A stretch of DNA of 64,000 nt from Cutaneotrichosporon cavernicola (taxonomy: Eukaryota > Basidiomycota > Tremellomycetes > Trichosporonales > Trichosporonaceae): positions 310,001 through 374,000 of the forward strand of contig NC_083395.1 of NCBI RefSeq assembly GCF_030864355.1, given 5' to 3'. Positions 42,465 through 54,218 of this stretch are shown one piece after another; position 1 is the first letter of the stretch, and each line of letters starts with the position of its first letter. A model generated the notes under the pieces. The model was not told where the DNA came from, did no database searches, and saw only the letters and a program-made list of their open reading frames with translations. Made by a program: the position numbers and the translations under genes.

Positions 42465-45400
42465 CTAGCGCCAGAAGCGCTTAACCGTCGCCGAACAGGT
42501 GCTTAGCATCTTCTTGCGGAGAGAGCGGCGCTGTATCGGCACGGTAGTGGTGTCCATAGAGCCCACGTTCTGGCGGTTCCCGGTGGTGGCGTTGATTCTG
42601 TTCCAGTTGTGGTGGTTGGGGTTCGGAAAACGGGAGTAGTTGATGGTAGTCGGCGACGGCAGCGACCCGTGCGCGCCGTTGTTGTCGGGATTGCGCGAAG
42701 ATGAGGGCTCGCGGCCTGGACCCTGAACCCTCAGACGCTCGGCCCAAGCGCGAAGCCGCTCACGGAACCTGAGACGGCGGCGCTCGACTGGAACAGGGAC
42801 CGTAGAGACCGTAGAGACAGTTGAGACCGTAGGGAGTGGTTGGTCGGTCGGGGCGGGGGATAGCTCCTGCGAGGAGCTCATCTCCCCCTCGACGTCAGTG
42901 GGCTGGGCGATGTAGGGCTCCTCCGGGATGGCTGGGCTGTGGATTCTGTGTCCCTGGGACTCGTTGTCAATTGATTTACTCGGTGCGCTGGCAATTGCAG
43001 GTGGAGATTCGCCCATAGCAGTTTCAATGGACTTCGTGAGGCCCTCGAGGCTAAGCTTCGACCGCCAGAGGACAACATGCTGCTCCATCTCAGCGGCCGG
43101 GGTGATACCGCTCCCGCCCCCGTAAGAGTACCTGATGTCAGGTGGGGGAAGAACACGATGAGCCGGGCGAGGCGCGGGTGGAAGAGGTAACTGTACGTCA
43201 GAGGTCTCATGAGATATGCTTACGTCTTCGCTCGAGTCGTTGTCGTGGAGGATCATGTCATTATCGGTTTCCGAGTTCTCCGAGTCAGAGTCCGCGTTCG
43301 ACTCCAAGTCGGAGCGTGCGTTACCAGCTTCAATGGTTTCGCTGGGAACATCCTGAAAGTCCTGGGTCGATTCTTCTTCTTCTTCGTCACTGAGAGGCCG
43401 CACGGCCGTGTAGCGCGTGTACTTGCTCCTCCAGCCATGACTCATCGCCTCGTCGTCCTCTGACGTCTCCTCAACGTCCGGCAACTGGGGCGGCGTGCTG
43501 ATACGCTTCCTGTGTCTCATGCGTACAGGTGAAAGGGGTTGGGCGGGTGACAGGGGGTCGATAAAACCCCGATAGTTCATGTGGTCACCCTGCTGCGTCC
43601 AAGGCTGTCCGAACTCAGTGCCGATGACCGGGGGCGATGACGCCGTGCGCTTGTGCGTCTCCGTGCCGAACTTGAAGCTCTCCAGCTTCTCTCGTTCGTG
43701 CACGGTAACCAGCGGGTCACCTTTCACGCGGCGGAGGCGCTTGGTGCTGTTCTGGTGGGTTGATCCGCGTGCAGACGGCGACCAGTCCAAGGAGGAGCAC
43801 TCGTTCTGCCACGCCGTTGAGATGCTGCCAGGACGGCCGTGTCCAATAGGCAGAGTCTCCTTGGGAGGTGTGACGCGGATTGGGTCCTCACCCATTCGAA
43901 AAGGGGGAGGGGTGGGGAGAAGGTCGTCGCTGATGCGAGTGGTTGTGGGCGTTGCGTTCTCCTGTTCGCCGAGGTAGGTGACTGAAGCGGCGATGACGGG
44001 AGAGTGTGAGGAAGCCAGGTTGGCCGAGTCGACGGACGGGTCGATTTGAGGAGGAATGGTCTCGCTGAGCGTCACAACCGAGGTCGAAGCGTCCCCCTCA
44101 AACACTGTGATGGTGATGCGACCTTCGTTCAGGTCGAGCGGGACAGGCGCTTGGTGTACGGTGCTCTCGTCGACGTCAGAAGTCGTGGTGGACACTTGCT
44201 CGCTCAGGGCCTGGACTGTGGAGGCGATGAGAGAGCTCGAGAGCACAACGTCTGGCGCCGCGGTTTCAAACAAGTAGAAGGATGCAGTCGGCGTCGCGCG
44301 CCACCACGACAGGTATTCGCTAAAGCTAGGCGGATCATAGCGCCAGCGTGAGTGGGAAGCCGGCAGCTGCTGGGTGCGGTGCTGGGCGAACACCGAGCCG
44401 AAGCGGGACGTGAAGAAGGGGTCTGAGGCGGCGCTGTCGACGCTGACGTCGTTGGCATTACCCGCGACGACGTTCGGGTTGACGCTCACGAGCAACTGGT
44501 CCGCGTCTTCAACAGTGCTTGGGTCGGCCACCCAGTCAAGCCCGTCGTCGTGGGCCAGGGCAACCGCAAAGATGCCGTCTGGCAGGATCAGGCTGTTGTC
44601 CACCTCGTCCTCCACCGCGATCGGGTCCAGCGACCAGTCGCTGTCGTTGACGTGGCCGTGCCCAGGTGAGGCAGGAGGGCTTTCGGTTCCCGACTCCAGA
44701 CCCCGAAAGGGGGTGGAGCTGCCCTCCCCGAGATCTTGCACTAACATGTCTTCCGTAGAGATGCCCAGGTTGTTCATCTGGTCCGCCAAGAGGCCGTAGT
44801 CACCGACCACAGCTCTCCCGAAGGTGTTGAAGTGCTGGCTCTCATCAGAGGCCTCCGAGGTGAGCGGCGAGTCGAAAGTAACGGTCGTGATGATTGTGCC
44901 AGGGTGAAGGATGCTCGGGGGACTGGGAGCGCCCTGGCGCGTGCGGCGGTACATGAGGTCGTTGATGTCGTCAATGTCCAAGCTCGCATTGGTGTTGGCG
45001 TCCAAGACAATACTTGGCGGGCTGGGAGCGTCCTGCCGTATACGGCGGTACATGCGGTCAAGAGGCGAGCCTGAGCTGTGGATGCTGGTACATGTCTTGT
45101 CGATGTAGTCCTCCTTCTCGGCCCAGTGGTGGTCGAGGTCCGCTTGTTGCTCGCCGCTCGGGGACCCGAACGTCTCGTCACTGTAGTCCCCCCGCGCGAG
45201 CCACTCCCCACTGAAACAGTATGCACGACTACGCCCGCTGACGCCGGCGGGGATTGGAGATGCCCCCCATCCCTCAGAGAGGAGGACCGCGCCGAACACG
45301 TCCTCTCCGAGGCGGAGGTCTGTCGCCGCCGTTGTGCGGCTCGCGGGATGGGGAACAGAGTGGTAGCCGTGGAAGGGAGATATGGTTGGTGAGTTTGAGG

Positions 45401-46013
45401 GAGTAAAAGTCGGGGTAGTAGGCACCTGGCTGAGAGAGAGTAGTCCCCCGGCGAGTGTGCTCGTACGCGGCGAGATGCTGAACTCCGAGCCGGGAGTAGG
45501 TGCGGAGGGGCGCTGGGGCGGCGTCAGGCTGGACCTGGACTTGATCCTGAGTTTCGGGCGATTAGGCTTGGGTGTGAGACGAGATTTGGCGGGCGTGGAT
45601 TGGGCCGACGAAGAGGGTGACTGCTGAGGCGATGACTTGGGTGACTGCTGAGGCGATGGCTTGGGTGACTGTCCCGACTTGGAGGTAGAGGAGGGAGAGG
45701 TCCTGGACGGCGTCGAGGGAGAAGGAAAGCCTGAGGGCGAGGGAATATGAGAGGGCCGGAAAGGGCTTCGGAGCTTGCGGTTGTAGCGGCCGATCGTGCC
45801 GTCAGCGTCGGTGGTCATTTCCGCTAAGACACGAGTAAGCTCGATCTGCTGGGCGGCAGTGGCGACCAGAGTGTTGCGGGGCTTGAGGGGTGAGGGAGGA
45901 GGCGCTCGCTTTCCAGCAGCTGCTGTTAGCTCAGTGGCACCTGGACACATACTAGGAGTGCTAGGTGCCGTGACAGGCTCGCCGCCGTGGGTGGCAGGGC
46001 CTGGGTCGGCCAT
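42465..46013 (-). CDS. Giant disordered Ser/Pro/acidic protein
   Basis: A single 3.5-kb exon encodes 1182 residues of low-complexity sequence. There is a Ser/Pro stretch with SPQQSP repeats (about 110-145), an internal duplication (DRMYRRIRQDAPSPPSI and DLMYRRTRQGAPSPPSI, about 30 residues apart, near 325-375), an acidic SDSENSETDND block, and an STVSTVSTV run. The C-terminus is strongly basic (RRRLRFRERLRAWAERLR; RRSLRKKM). No known domain. The even codon use and lack of stops over this length support a real gene. Possibly nuclear; not established. The cluster-family cysteines are absent. Confidence 0.75.
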   Translation of the reverse strand: MADPGPATHGGEPVTAPSTPSMCPGATELTAAAGKRAPPPSPLKPRNTLVATAAQQIELTRVLAEMTTDADGTIGRYNRKLRSPFRPSHIPSPSGFPSPSTPSRTSPSSTSKSGQSPKPSPQQSPKSSPQQSPSSSAQSTPAKSRLTPKPNRPKLRIKSRSSLTPPQRPSAPTPGSEFSISPRTSTLAGGLLSLSQVPTTPTFTPSNSPTISPFHGYHSVPHPASRTTAATDLRLGEDVFGAVLLSEGWGASPIPAGVSGRSRAYCFSGEWLARGDYSDETFGSPSGEQQADLDHHWAEKEDYIDKTCTSIHSSGSPLDRMYRRIRQDAPSPPSIVLDANTNASLDIDDINDLMYRRTRQGAPSPPSILHPGTIITTVTFDSPLTSEASDESQHFNTFGRAVVGDYGLLADQMNNLGISTEDMLVQDLGEGSSTPFRGLESGTESPPASPGHGHVNDSDWSLDPIAVEDEVDNSLILPDGIFAVALAHDDGLDWVADPSTVEDADQLLVSVNPNVVAGNANDVSVDSAASDPFFTSRFGSVFAQHRTQQLPASHSRWRYDPPSFSEYLSWWRATPTASFYLFETAAPDVVLSSSLIASTVQALSEQVSTTTSDVDESTVHQAPVPLDLNEGRITITVFEGDASTSVVTLSETIPPQIDPSVDSANLASSHSPVIAASVTYLGEQENATPTTTRISDDLLPTPPPFRMGEDPIRVTPPKETLPIGHGRPGSISTAWQNECSSLDWSPSARGSTHQNSTKRLRRVKGDPLVTVHEREKLESFKFGTETHKRTASSPPVIGTEFGQPWTQQGDHMNYRGFIDPLSPAQPLSPVRMRHRKRISTPPQLPDVEETSEDDEAMSHGWRSKYTRYTAVRPLSDEEEEESTQDFQDVPSETIEAGNARSDLESNADSDSENSETDNDMILHDNDSSEDVSISHETSDVQLPLPPAPRPAHRVLPPPDIRYSYGGGSGITPAAEMEQHVVLWRSKLSLEGLTKSIETAMGESPPAIASAPSKSIDNESQGHRIHSPAIPEEPYIAQPTDVEGEMSSSQELSPAPTDQPLPTVSTVSTVSTVPVPVERRRLRFRERLRAWAERLRVQGPGREPSSSRNPDNNGAHGSLPSPTTINYSRFPNPNHHNWNRINATTGNRQNVGSMDTTTVPIQRRSLRKKMLSTCSATVKRFWR

Positions 46014-47101
46014 ACTGGAGACTTGCTGTTACTGAGGGAGGAGATGCTTGATGACAGGTGGGAGGAGAGAGAGGTGAAGAAACAACAACCGTCTCAGGAC
46101 GAGTTATAACCCCACATGACGAATTTCAGAGAGTGCGATTGCTTCTTGTGGATCGCGTTCAAGCTCTGCGGGTGGGTGTTTAGCTGCCCAAGGCTGTTTA
46201 TATGCTGTTAATGTGCGGCTGCGCAAGATCAATGATCTCGAACAGTAAGATCACGAACTGGCTGTGAAAATCAGGAGAGGGCTGTAATTAATTGTGTAGT
46301 GGTGTCAATGTGCACTTATCAGCGGTAGGTTGCTCATTGTATATTGCCAGACAACAAATGGAACTGAAGCGGTGTTGAGTGATGGCACCGGAGGGCATCA
46401 CCCTCCCTGTATCTCCCTACCGATTGGCAGCCTCCACCAATGGAGTTGTTCATACAGAGCACGAATTAAACATAGCGGGTTAGATTCTTGAGTGTGAAGG
46501 ATGCAGAGAGAGGTGGTAGATGGATGCCAGCATTAGTTTATGGATTTTCGTTTGGGCGGACGCACGTGACCTCTGTCCCGCCGGCCCGAGTTTGCCATCT
46601 GGGCATGGAGGTTCCCTATCCATCTGTAAGCACCCAGTTCTGTATGCACATGAATGACATGCGGCGATAATTCTGAGATGCTCAGAGGGTGCGCAGAGAG
46701 TTGGAGACCTCTGGATGCGGAGACTCTTGGAGATCGCCTGTAAATGGAAGAGTGGTTGCGGAGACTCGTCTGGCTAGTCGAGCCACCAACCGATACCCCA
46801 CCGCGGCCCACGTACCATCCTTGCACTCGACAGCGAAAAACACAGCGCCGAGAAGGGTTACAGACCAGCACGGCAGCAAACGAGGGCCAACACCTCTCAG
46901 CGTGTCTGCTAAGCCCCCATGGCGTCATCCCGATCCATGCGGGGCGCTCTGTGGTCATGAATGATGTCGATACAGACGATGACCAAGGCAAGCTGTTAAG
47001 CGAAGTCTCCACGAAGCAAATCGCCGGTCTCGCTGTGACAAGTATATAGGACGGGAACAGCTCCCAGATTCCCATACCCACTGTCCACTGTCCTTACCGC
47101 C
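46014..47101. other. Intergenic between divergent genes
   Basis: No supported gene. The TATA element of the aspartic-protease-like gene lies at its right end. Confidence 0.4.
47043..47048 (+). promoter_or_regulatory. TATA box
   Basis: TATATA 54 nt before the start codon of the aspartic-protease-like gene. Confidence 0.5.
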
Positions 47102-49022
47102 ATGCGCACCATTCTCCCCCTCCTCTTCCTCTTCGGCAGCGCGGTCGCCGATCCCATCTTCTATCGGGACCTCCACGTCGCCCGGGCGGAACAGAAGCCT
47201 CCGGCTCATGAAGTGGAGTTAGCGGCCGAGACGAGCCCAACCGCTCCGGCTGAGGCAGGCGCAACAGCTCCGGCTGAGGCAAGCGCAGCTGCTCCTGGTA
47301 CCGAGGCCGCCACGCCGGCTAGTAATGGCACGGCAATTGGGGAAGTCGGGCACGAGGCCCTCTACACCCTGGCGGATGGCACACTCGCGATGAATATTAG
47401 CGTCGGTACACCGCCGCAGCATATCCTCGTCGCTCTCTCCTTCGACGAGAACCCGTCGGACCTCCGTCTCGCGACCCTCGACACTGTCACTCCCGTGGCT
47501 CCTACTGCCGCTCCTGAGTCCTCACACACTGCCCCTGAGGCCCCCGTGAATGCCACAAAGCGCTGGGCACCCAGCGACGAGGTCGTCGACGCCAGCAAGG
47601 AGGCAGTCGATGCCATGGCCGAGGACACCACTGACAAAGGCGGACCCAGCGACAGAACCACCAGCGGCGGTCAGAACCCTCCTAATGATATCGCCGATAT
47701 CACACAGGAGGCAGTCGACGTTATCCAAGCGACAGACGACACCACGGACGACAAGGCTGCCGACAATGAGGCCGAGGCAGGAGACACCAAGGCTGACGCA
47801 ATGTACGCACCTAGTAAGGAGGTTGTGGATGCCAGTAAGCAGGCACAGGATGAGACGGAGGCCTTAGTCGCCCAGAAAGACCTCTTCAACCCCGGACAGA
47901 GCAGCACCTTTCAGAAGGGGAATGAGACCGCCGGTTCCGACGTTCAGCAGGGGACGATCGCGGCTGACACCGTGACAGTCGGCACGGTTTCGATCGTGGA
48001 CCAGCCCTTCGGTATGTTCATCATTTACACCGCTAATGGCAGTTCTCCAACCTGGCTCCCTCTCCAGCGCGGCAGGTGCCCTCTCCCTCGGCCTGCGCGG
48101 TGACAGAGTCTCTCTGGGCGGCCTTGCCTTCTACCGTGCGCTTGCGGCGCATTGGCCCGCCCTAGAGATGGGCCTCTTCGTCGCTTCCAAGTCAGACGCT
48201 ACGCGTCCCCTCGAGAATGCAGGCGAACTCACCCTCGGCGGCCTCAACCCCGCACTCTACGAGGGCGAGATGATGTTCCTCCCTGTGCACAAGAACCACT
48301 GGGCGCTCAAGTTCACCTACCTCGGCCTCAACTTTGAGCCGATCATGGTCAACGGAACGTACACCAATGCCACGTACAACGCGGCCGAGGGCGTCACCCA
48401 CCAGCGTCGGCACGTCGAGGAAGGTCCTGCCGCCGCGCTCTGGTTCGGCAACGGGAGCCTCCTCGACCCCGAGCTCAGCCACAAGCTTCTCGCCGGTATC
48501 CCCGGCTCCAGCCGCACCACTACAGTCTCGGGAACGGAGTATACTGTTCCCTGTGATACGAACGCTACGCTCACCTTCACTCTGGCAGGGTACAACTTCT
48601 CCCTCGCCCCAGAGGATTGGATCTACCGCATCCCGAGCTCGGGTGGCGCCTGCGCAACGTACTTCAAGCCAATCACGGATACTGAGCGCCAGAAGTACGG
48701 GTATGGGCCCGATACGCTCATTGTGTTCGGCCTCAACGCCCTCCGTACCGTGTACACTGCATTCCTCCTCGGCAATGGAACCGAGCCGCCCCAGATCGGA
48801 TTCGCAAAGCTTAGCCCTGCTGCTTTGGCCGTCGTTCCCACGCAGTTCGGGCAGGGGAGCCCGATTCCGGGCGCAAGCCAAGGGCCCATCGTCACCGGCA
48901 CCGGAGCGGGTCCACAGGCGTCCGCGCCCGCTGGTACCACCAAGACCTCGGCTGCGCTCCGTCCTGCAGGCCACGTTTGGGTCGTCCTCATTGCCGCTGC
49001 CCTTGCGGCCGTTGTGCTTTGA
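47102..49022 (+). CDS. Catalytically degenerate aspartic-protease-like GPI-type protein
   Basis: Exons 47102-48011 and 48043-49022, intron 31 nt, 629 residues. Signal peptide MRTILPLLFLFGSAVADP. The pepsin (A1) fold is recognisable: MNISVGTPPQHILVALSF, then the active-site loop, LFNPGQSSTFQK, GALSLGLRGDR, ELTLGGLNPALYEG and a C-terminal lobe. The first catalytic motif DTGS reads D115-E-N-P, and the second (normally DTGTS) reads FGNGS at 438-442, with Asp lost. An insertion of about 125 residues (133-257) follows the first motif and holds three degenerate copies of a VVDASKEAVDAM-type repeat. The end (HVWVVLIAAALAAVVL) fits a GPI anchor. Probably a non-proteolytic surface protein. Confidence 0.88.
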
Positions 49023-49853
49023 TAGAGTCCAGAATGTCCGAGTTAGGCTGTTAGTTACTGCCTATGTCAGGTGTGTTAGCGCCGGTGAAATGTACAGTCG
49101 TCGATGACGACGAAGTGGAAGTGCATACAGAGGATGACGCAACGCCGTGAAGTGAAGGTCCGGAAGGTCAGTGGAGGTGGACGAGATTGCTTCCGTCCCA
49201 AACAGTCTGAAGTTAGGAGTTGGTTGTTCGATCCCCGTTCGTGTCTTTAGTGATCTCTACTAAGGTGATCATAAAAGTGAAATACCCATCAATGTGTTAT
49301 GTCCGGCTGGCCCCATGCGGCGTTCCCGTTCCAAGCGCACTGTGGGGCGAGATGAGACCACCAACTGCCGAGATGAGGCCACAGCGGCCCTTGTGATAAG
49401 GAGACCAAGCAGGGCATGACCCTCTTGAATCCTGACCGTCTGGCTCGGAAACCTGTGCCAAGGAGTCGGGGACAAGATCAGCATCACAGACAGCATGCTC
49501 CGCTCCTGATGTGGGCGCGTTCGAACAGTCGTGCCGTCTGGCTCGACAGTTAAAGAATTAAGGCACTAGCGCGAGGCACTCGGCTGCGCTCGGCCGATTG
49601 GGGCACCTCATCCGATTCATCGACATGCCCACATTCTTGCGCCAACCTCCGCCCCTCAGATATCAATGTGTCCAATCCCGTGCAGGGCAACCACGATGCA
49701 TCTTCATTTAAGAGGGGCTCTAACCTCGCCGAACTAAGAAGCTACCATTAGATCTCCAAGGTCGATGCAGTCTCTCTGGTTGACACCTTCGACACTACCT
49801 CCCATGCAAGACTGTATGGCTTCCAGATACATGAGCTACAACGTGTGAAAGCC
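49023..49853. other. Intergenic between converging genes
   Basis: Contains a T-arm-like match near 49224 that does not make a convincing tRNA (see rejected items). No gene. Confidence 0.4.
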
Positions 49854-50306
49854 TTAGAGTAAAGCGGCAACGGCGGCGACAAACGCCGCACCTAGGACGG
49901 GCGCGCCGATAGCAGCCGCAGTCGACACGGGGCTGACTGACGGCGACGAAGCAGCCGCTCCGCTGGCACTGGTCGTTCCCGTCGAGTTGGATGATGGATT
50001 GGTCCCGTTCGTTGCTGAGTATGTGCCTTCGGGGCACGCGGCGCCACGGTATACCCCAACCCAGTCATTGACTTCGCTTGAACAGCCGGTGTACATGCAC
50101 TTGCGCACCGCCGACGTGAAGCCGTACTCGCACAGACACTCCTGCGACTCACTACGATCAGCCCTTTCTCTCGGGTTAGCTCACAAGTTTTTGGAGGGAC
50201 ATGCGGTCGCGTTGGTCGATGAGACGTTCTGCGCGCACTCCGTGATGCAGGGCGAGAGCTCGGCGGCTGCGAGGGTCGCGAGGACGGCTAGGGTGAGGAG
50301 CTTCAT
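49854..50306 (-). CDS. CFEM-domain GPI-type surface protein
   Basis: Exons 50306-50185 and 50151-49854, intron 33 nt ending GATCGTAG, 139 residues. Signal peptide MKLLTLAVLATLAAAE. Eight cysteines in CFEM order: SPCITECAQ, TACPSKN, ECLCEYGF, RKC, TGC, AACPEG. The splice joins CPSKN to FESQECLC. A Ser/Thr-rich linker and a hydrophobic end (AAIGAPVLGAAFVAAVAALL) fit a GPI anchor. Heme-binding CFEM proteins carry Asp three residues before the fourth Cys; here that position is Ser, so heme binding is doubtful. A TATA element lies about 40 nt upstream. Confidence 0.88.
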
Positions 50307-51016
50307 GATGAGATGATTGAGTAGGAGAGACAAGGAGCTTAGTTATATACCTTTTGGCACGCGCAATGCATGGAAAAAGCGCAGTTACCGGGCCGGGAGC
50401 TGGGGAGAGAGCATGCTTCCTGCACGGCCGATAGGTGTCCTTCTCGCAGTTGATCCAGAGCGCCAAGACCTGCGAGAGTTTTATCAGATAACATCCGGCC
50501 GAAGGCGTCAGGGCTCTAAATCGGCCACTTCGGATGATTGGACCCGATCGTCCCAGCGTCATTAAAGGACGACGGGCACTTGTTCTCGGTAGGAAGCAGG
50601 CCCCGGGCCTGGGATTGCGGGCGTGGTGGCTTGGATGCTTGTATGATTGGATGCTCCAGGTCTTGCGAGAAGCTGTGGGGCGCTTGAGACATGCCTGCCA
50701 GTGATCAAGAACACCTCTTGATAAACACGAATGACTCGGGCATCTGACCCGGTGCTTGTTTGTTCGTGCTTGTGATCCATGGTCTCACGGATTGGCCAAT
50801 GAGGTCAGCGGCTACAAGCAATGTCTGGTCTCGCCCATACATACCGACCTGGACCCTACTCTCGAACAAACAACCGTTCCGGACGAGACAAGCTTTCATG
50901 CAAAAGTGCACAGCACTATCCTACATTATATGGAAGGTATACTTTGGGGCCCAAAACTATTTGTTAGGGATGCGGGTATCAAATATGATGGATTGGTCGG
51001 ACTCGAGTGCCATGCT
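50307..51016. other. Intergenic
   Basis: Promoter of the CFEM gene and 3' flank of the six-exon gene. Nothing else recognised. Confidence 0.4.
50344..50349 (-). promoter_or_regulatory. TATA box
   Basis: TATATA 38-43 nt upstream of the CFEM gene start codon on the minus strand. Confidence 0.5.
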
Positions 51017-53040
51017 TCAGAAAAACGAACGGTAGTCTTCGCTACTGCTGCCGCTGCCGCTTCCCTCCTCCTCATGATGCTGAGCGGGACGGAACCCTAC
51101 GTGAAGCTTGGTGGGGTCGATGAAATTCTGGATGACCGGACGAGGCTGCTCAATGGGTGCGTGGACGTAAACCGGCTGCCCCACCTGGCACCAGTAGCCG
51201 TTATGGAAGACCAACGGCCCGATGTTGGTGTTGCTCTAGCTGTCAGCCAATTCTTGAGCTCCACTCACCTGTTGGGTGACCAGCGAGGAGCCAAACTCTT
51301 TCGGAAGACTTCCCGAGGCGGGTAGGTGTGTGAACGAGACGTCAGGGTTGTGGAACGACGCGATCTGAGAGTTGTCATAGACAGCATGGTTCCCCTGAGG
51401 GAGGGGCACCGGAACAGCTTGATGATAAAGCGTGTGCGACGTGGTGGCCTCCTGCTCGGGCCTGGGGAGCGGATAGTCGGTGAAGCTGCCAGAAACCGGG
51501 AGCGGGTGTGTTTGCTGCGGAGGAGCCAGGCCACAGAGCGCTTCGAGCTGCGCGGCGATCTGTTCGGACTGGAGTCAGCAAGGCAAACAAACGTTCCACG
51601 TACCGTCAAGTCTTTCCAATTCAGGGTTAGATCATCGAGGGTGGGTTCAACAGGCAGGGCGACGGGCGGTACCATGGGGGAGTCCCACCCTGGGGGCATC
51701 GGGAGGTCCTCCGGGGAGGGAGTTCGCGAAGTGGAGCCCGATGGCATTGGTGGTGCAGACCCTGCAACGACTCCCATCGGCATACCAGCTGGGTAGTGAG
51801 CAGGGCCGCAGGCAGTAGACCCTGCGGCTTGATACCTGTATCCGCCCTGGTCCTGGTGCACTTCTGTACGCAGAGCAGAATGCTGGTGGGTAGCGTTCTG
51901 CTGGGACATGTATAACTGGAGTCAACAGTGTGGGTTGGAGTACTCACCGTCCCGTCCTTCGTGACAATCGACTGCCCAGTGATGGTCGTCTGCACATGCT
52001 TTGCTGTGGTGGTACCAAGATTGAGGTGCTCAACGGGAGGAAGAGAGGCCTGGCGCCCAACCGGCCGGGGCGTGGCCGACGTACGCCGCCGGCGCGGCGT
52101 CTTCTCCACGTTTTCCAACGTGTCGGTGTGGAGGAGACGTGGGTGCGCGTCCACCCAGCGGTAAGCGAAACGCTTGAAAAAATGTGTCCAATACGGACTG
52201 ATGCCTCCCGTCGGCGTACGCTTCAGAAGCACTTGGAACTAGAGTCAGCTTTGTCTTGATGTGACTCACCGGCAGGCCTTCTGGTGACTTCTCAAACGCA
52301 ACTTGCACATCCGACTTCCGGACGACCCGGTCACCCCATGGATAGGTGTTCAAAAATTTCTCGAACGCTGTCCGCATCTTCTCGTCCTTTTGTTTCGAGA
52401 TCTGATAACCCCCAGCAAAGCGAAGGCTGGCCTTTTCAAGCGCCGTCTTGTGTGTGTGGAGGATGTGTTGGCTCTCTTGAAGTGGCGCCGCGTACACATT
52501 CTAAATCAGCACGGCAGACCAAAAGTGACTCACTTGCTGAATGAAGGCGTTCCAGAAGGCAGTGTGGAAGTCATGGCCAAAACCCATTCGATCGTACTGC
52601 TCGAGAGATAGGGACTTGGCGAAGTTGATCAGATCATTTCGGATGCGGTCTTGTCCACCAGAGCGGTGGAAGGTCTGGCTTTTAGCCTTGCGGAGGCTGC
52701 GGGCCTTAGCGATTTCTTCCAGGTAGTTCCCAGATCGCGACGGCGGCCGGGAGCGCGACGAAGCCCCGTTCTGTTTTAATGAACTCTTTGGGACCCGGTT
52801 CGTTGTGGCGTTCTTAGGAGTACGTTGGCTCGGTAGGCCAGTTTGACCGCCAGCGGGCGAGGCCAGAAGTCCGTGAGTCGGGTACTGGGTGCCAGTGGAC
52901 GCGAGGGTGTTCGAAACCTGGAAGGCTGGTGGTGGGAGATAGGCAGGGAACTGCGACTGGGGAGTAGGGCCGCTCTGCGAATCGCACAACTCGGCAGGGA
53001 GATAACTGCGCCAGACGAAGAGGTTCGGGTCGTCGTCCAT
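51017..53040 (-). CDS. Six-exon, largely disordered protein of unknown function
   Basis: Exons 53040-52534, 52500-52270, 52238-51948, 51915-51604, 51568-51269 and 51235-51017. All five introns are 31-35 nt and phase 0. The product is 619 residues. It begins MDDDPNLFVWRSYLPAELC, with a Pro/Ser-rich first 120 residues. Two compact helical parts follow (EEIAKARSLRKAKS ... LINFAKSLSLEQYDRMGFGH; KASLRFAGGYQISKQKDEKM ... WTHFFKRFAYRWVDAHPRL) with a basic RRRRTSATPRPVGR patch. The second half is Pro/Gln-rich, ending in an EEEGSGSGSSSED acidic tail. Five consecutive phase-0 introns suggest exon additions or an old exon-shuffled origin. No family recognised. Confidence 0.75.
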
Positions 53041-54218
53041 GGTCGAGGAGGACGTACGTGGTGGCAAGAACGGACAAGCGTGAGGAAGAACGATGATGAA
53101 AGTGAGTGTAGAGCTAAGGAGGGAGGAGAGATGTGGGTGGTTAGGGATGGAAGAGTGGTGACAGTGGGGAGTAACTGAGTAAGTGAGAAGAGCGATAGAG
53201 AGAAGAGTGTGGGTGCTTGGAGGGTAAATATAGTGGAAACGATGTTTGGACCGCCACAAACCACGTAACCCAGATGGAGACCCGTCTGGGTGAGAGGCGG
53301 GTTGTAGTGCAAAACAGAGGTGGTGGTGCCACAGTCCCAGACATGACGACACTGGGGGACAATACACCAAGCCACGCACGGACGCGCAGACACACGCGAC
53401 TCAAACAGGCCAGGGGTAGATGTCGCAGCTCACAGTCAGAGACTGTTCCGAGCCAGAGACAGCGAGTGGCACAATGGGCTCTGGGAGCGTTTGATGTATG
53501 GGAAGGAGAGTCAGCGCCTTGAGGAGAAAACGAGGCGTGAGGGCAACGCGGTGCCAGACGGAGAGGCCCCAGTAGGCGAGGGCCAGGGGAGGACAAGAAG
53601 GTCAGTTGCGCCAGTAATACTCATAGTACCTGGAGCCAAACACAATTCATTCGCGCTCAAAGTGCACTTTCCTCCTAAATTTGGAGGGAAGGAGCAGCGT
53701 GGAGGGATGGAGGGAGAAAAAGAAAAAGGCCACTGAGTGAGTCCGAGCCTGACGCGGGCGACAGACATGACGATTCCAGGGATGGAAATGCCGCAATCAT
53801 CTGCAGCATCAGCCCAAAATAGGATACAGTCCGGATGGCGGGGAAGCCAAGGCAGCGTGCAATGCGTTTGTGTTGAATGCCAAGCTTTTCTCTCAGGGCT
53901 TGTTAGTAGAGAATTAGCCAGCGCAGCGGCGTTAGGGGGACAGTAGACCTGGCCCAGTGACAAGGTAGTCCAGGTTTGACGAGCAAGTGAAGGCACTCAC
54001 GAGAGATCGAGTGGTGATGGGCTGTGTTTGCCGGCGCCGCACGGATCGTTCCGGTGACGTTCCGCGATGCTTCTCGGACGAACAAGGCTTCTAAAAGCAG
54101 CGAACAAGCGTACAACAATGGCTGTCGCCAGTAATGCATGCATTCGCGCTTACAGGCGAGTGCGCTGAGGCGGATGGCAACCTGACAGATGGGCGGAGGC
54201 AAAGTTTCCGTCCAGTTC
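53041..54218. other. Intergenic, 1.2 kb
   Basis: No supported gene. A tggagggaaggagcagcgtggagggatggaggg purine-rich run lies near 53681-53712. Confidence 0.4.

Noticed and set aside
49135..49245. tRNA-like 3' half (ggttgttcgatccccg)
   Set aside because: The possible 5' partner (gacgcaac) pairs only in part and no anticodon stem is seen.
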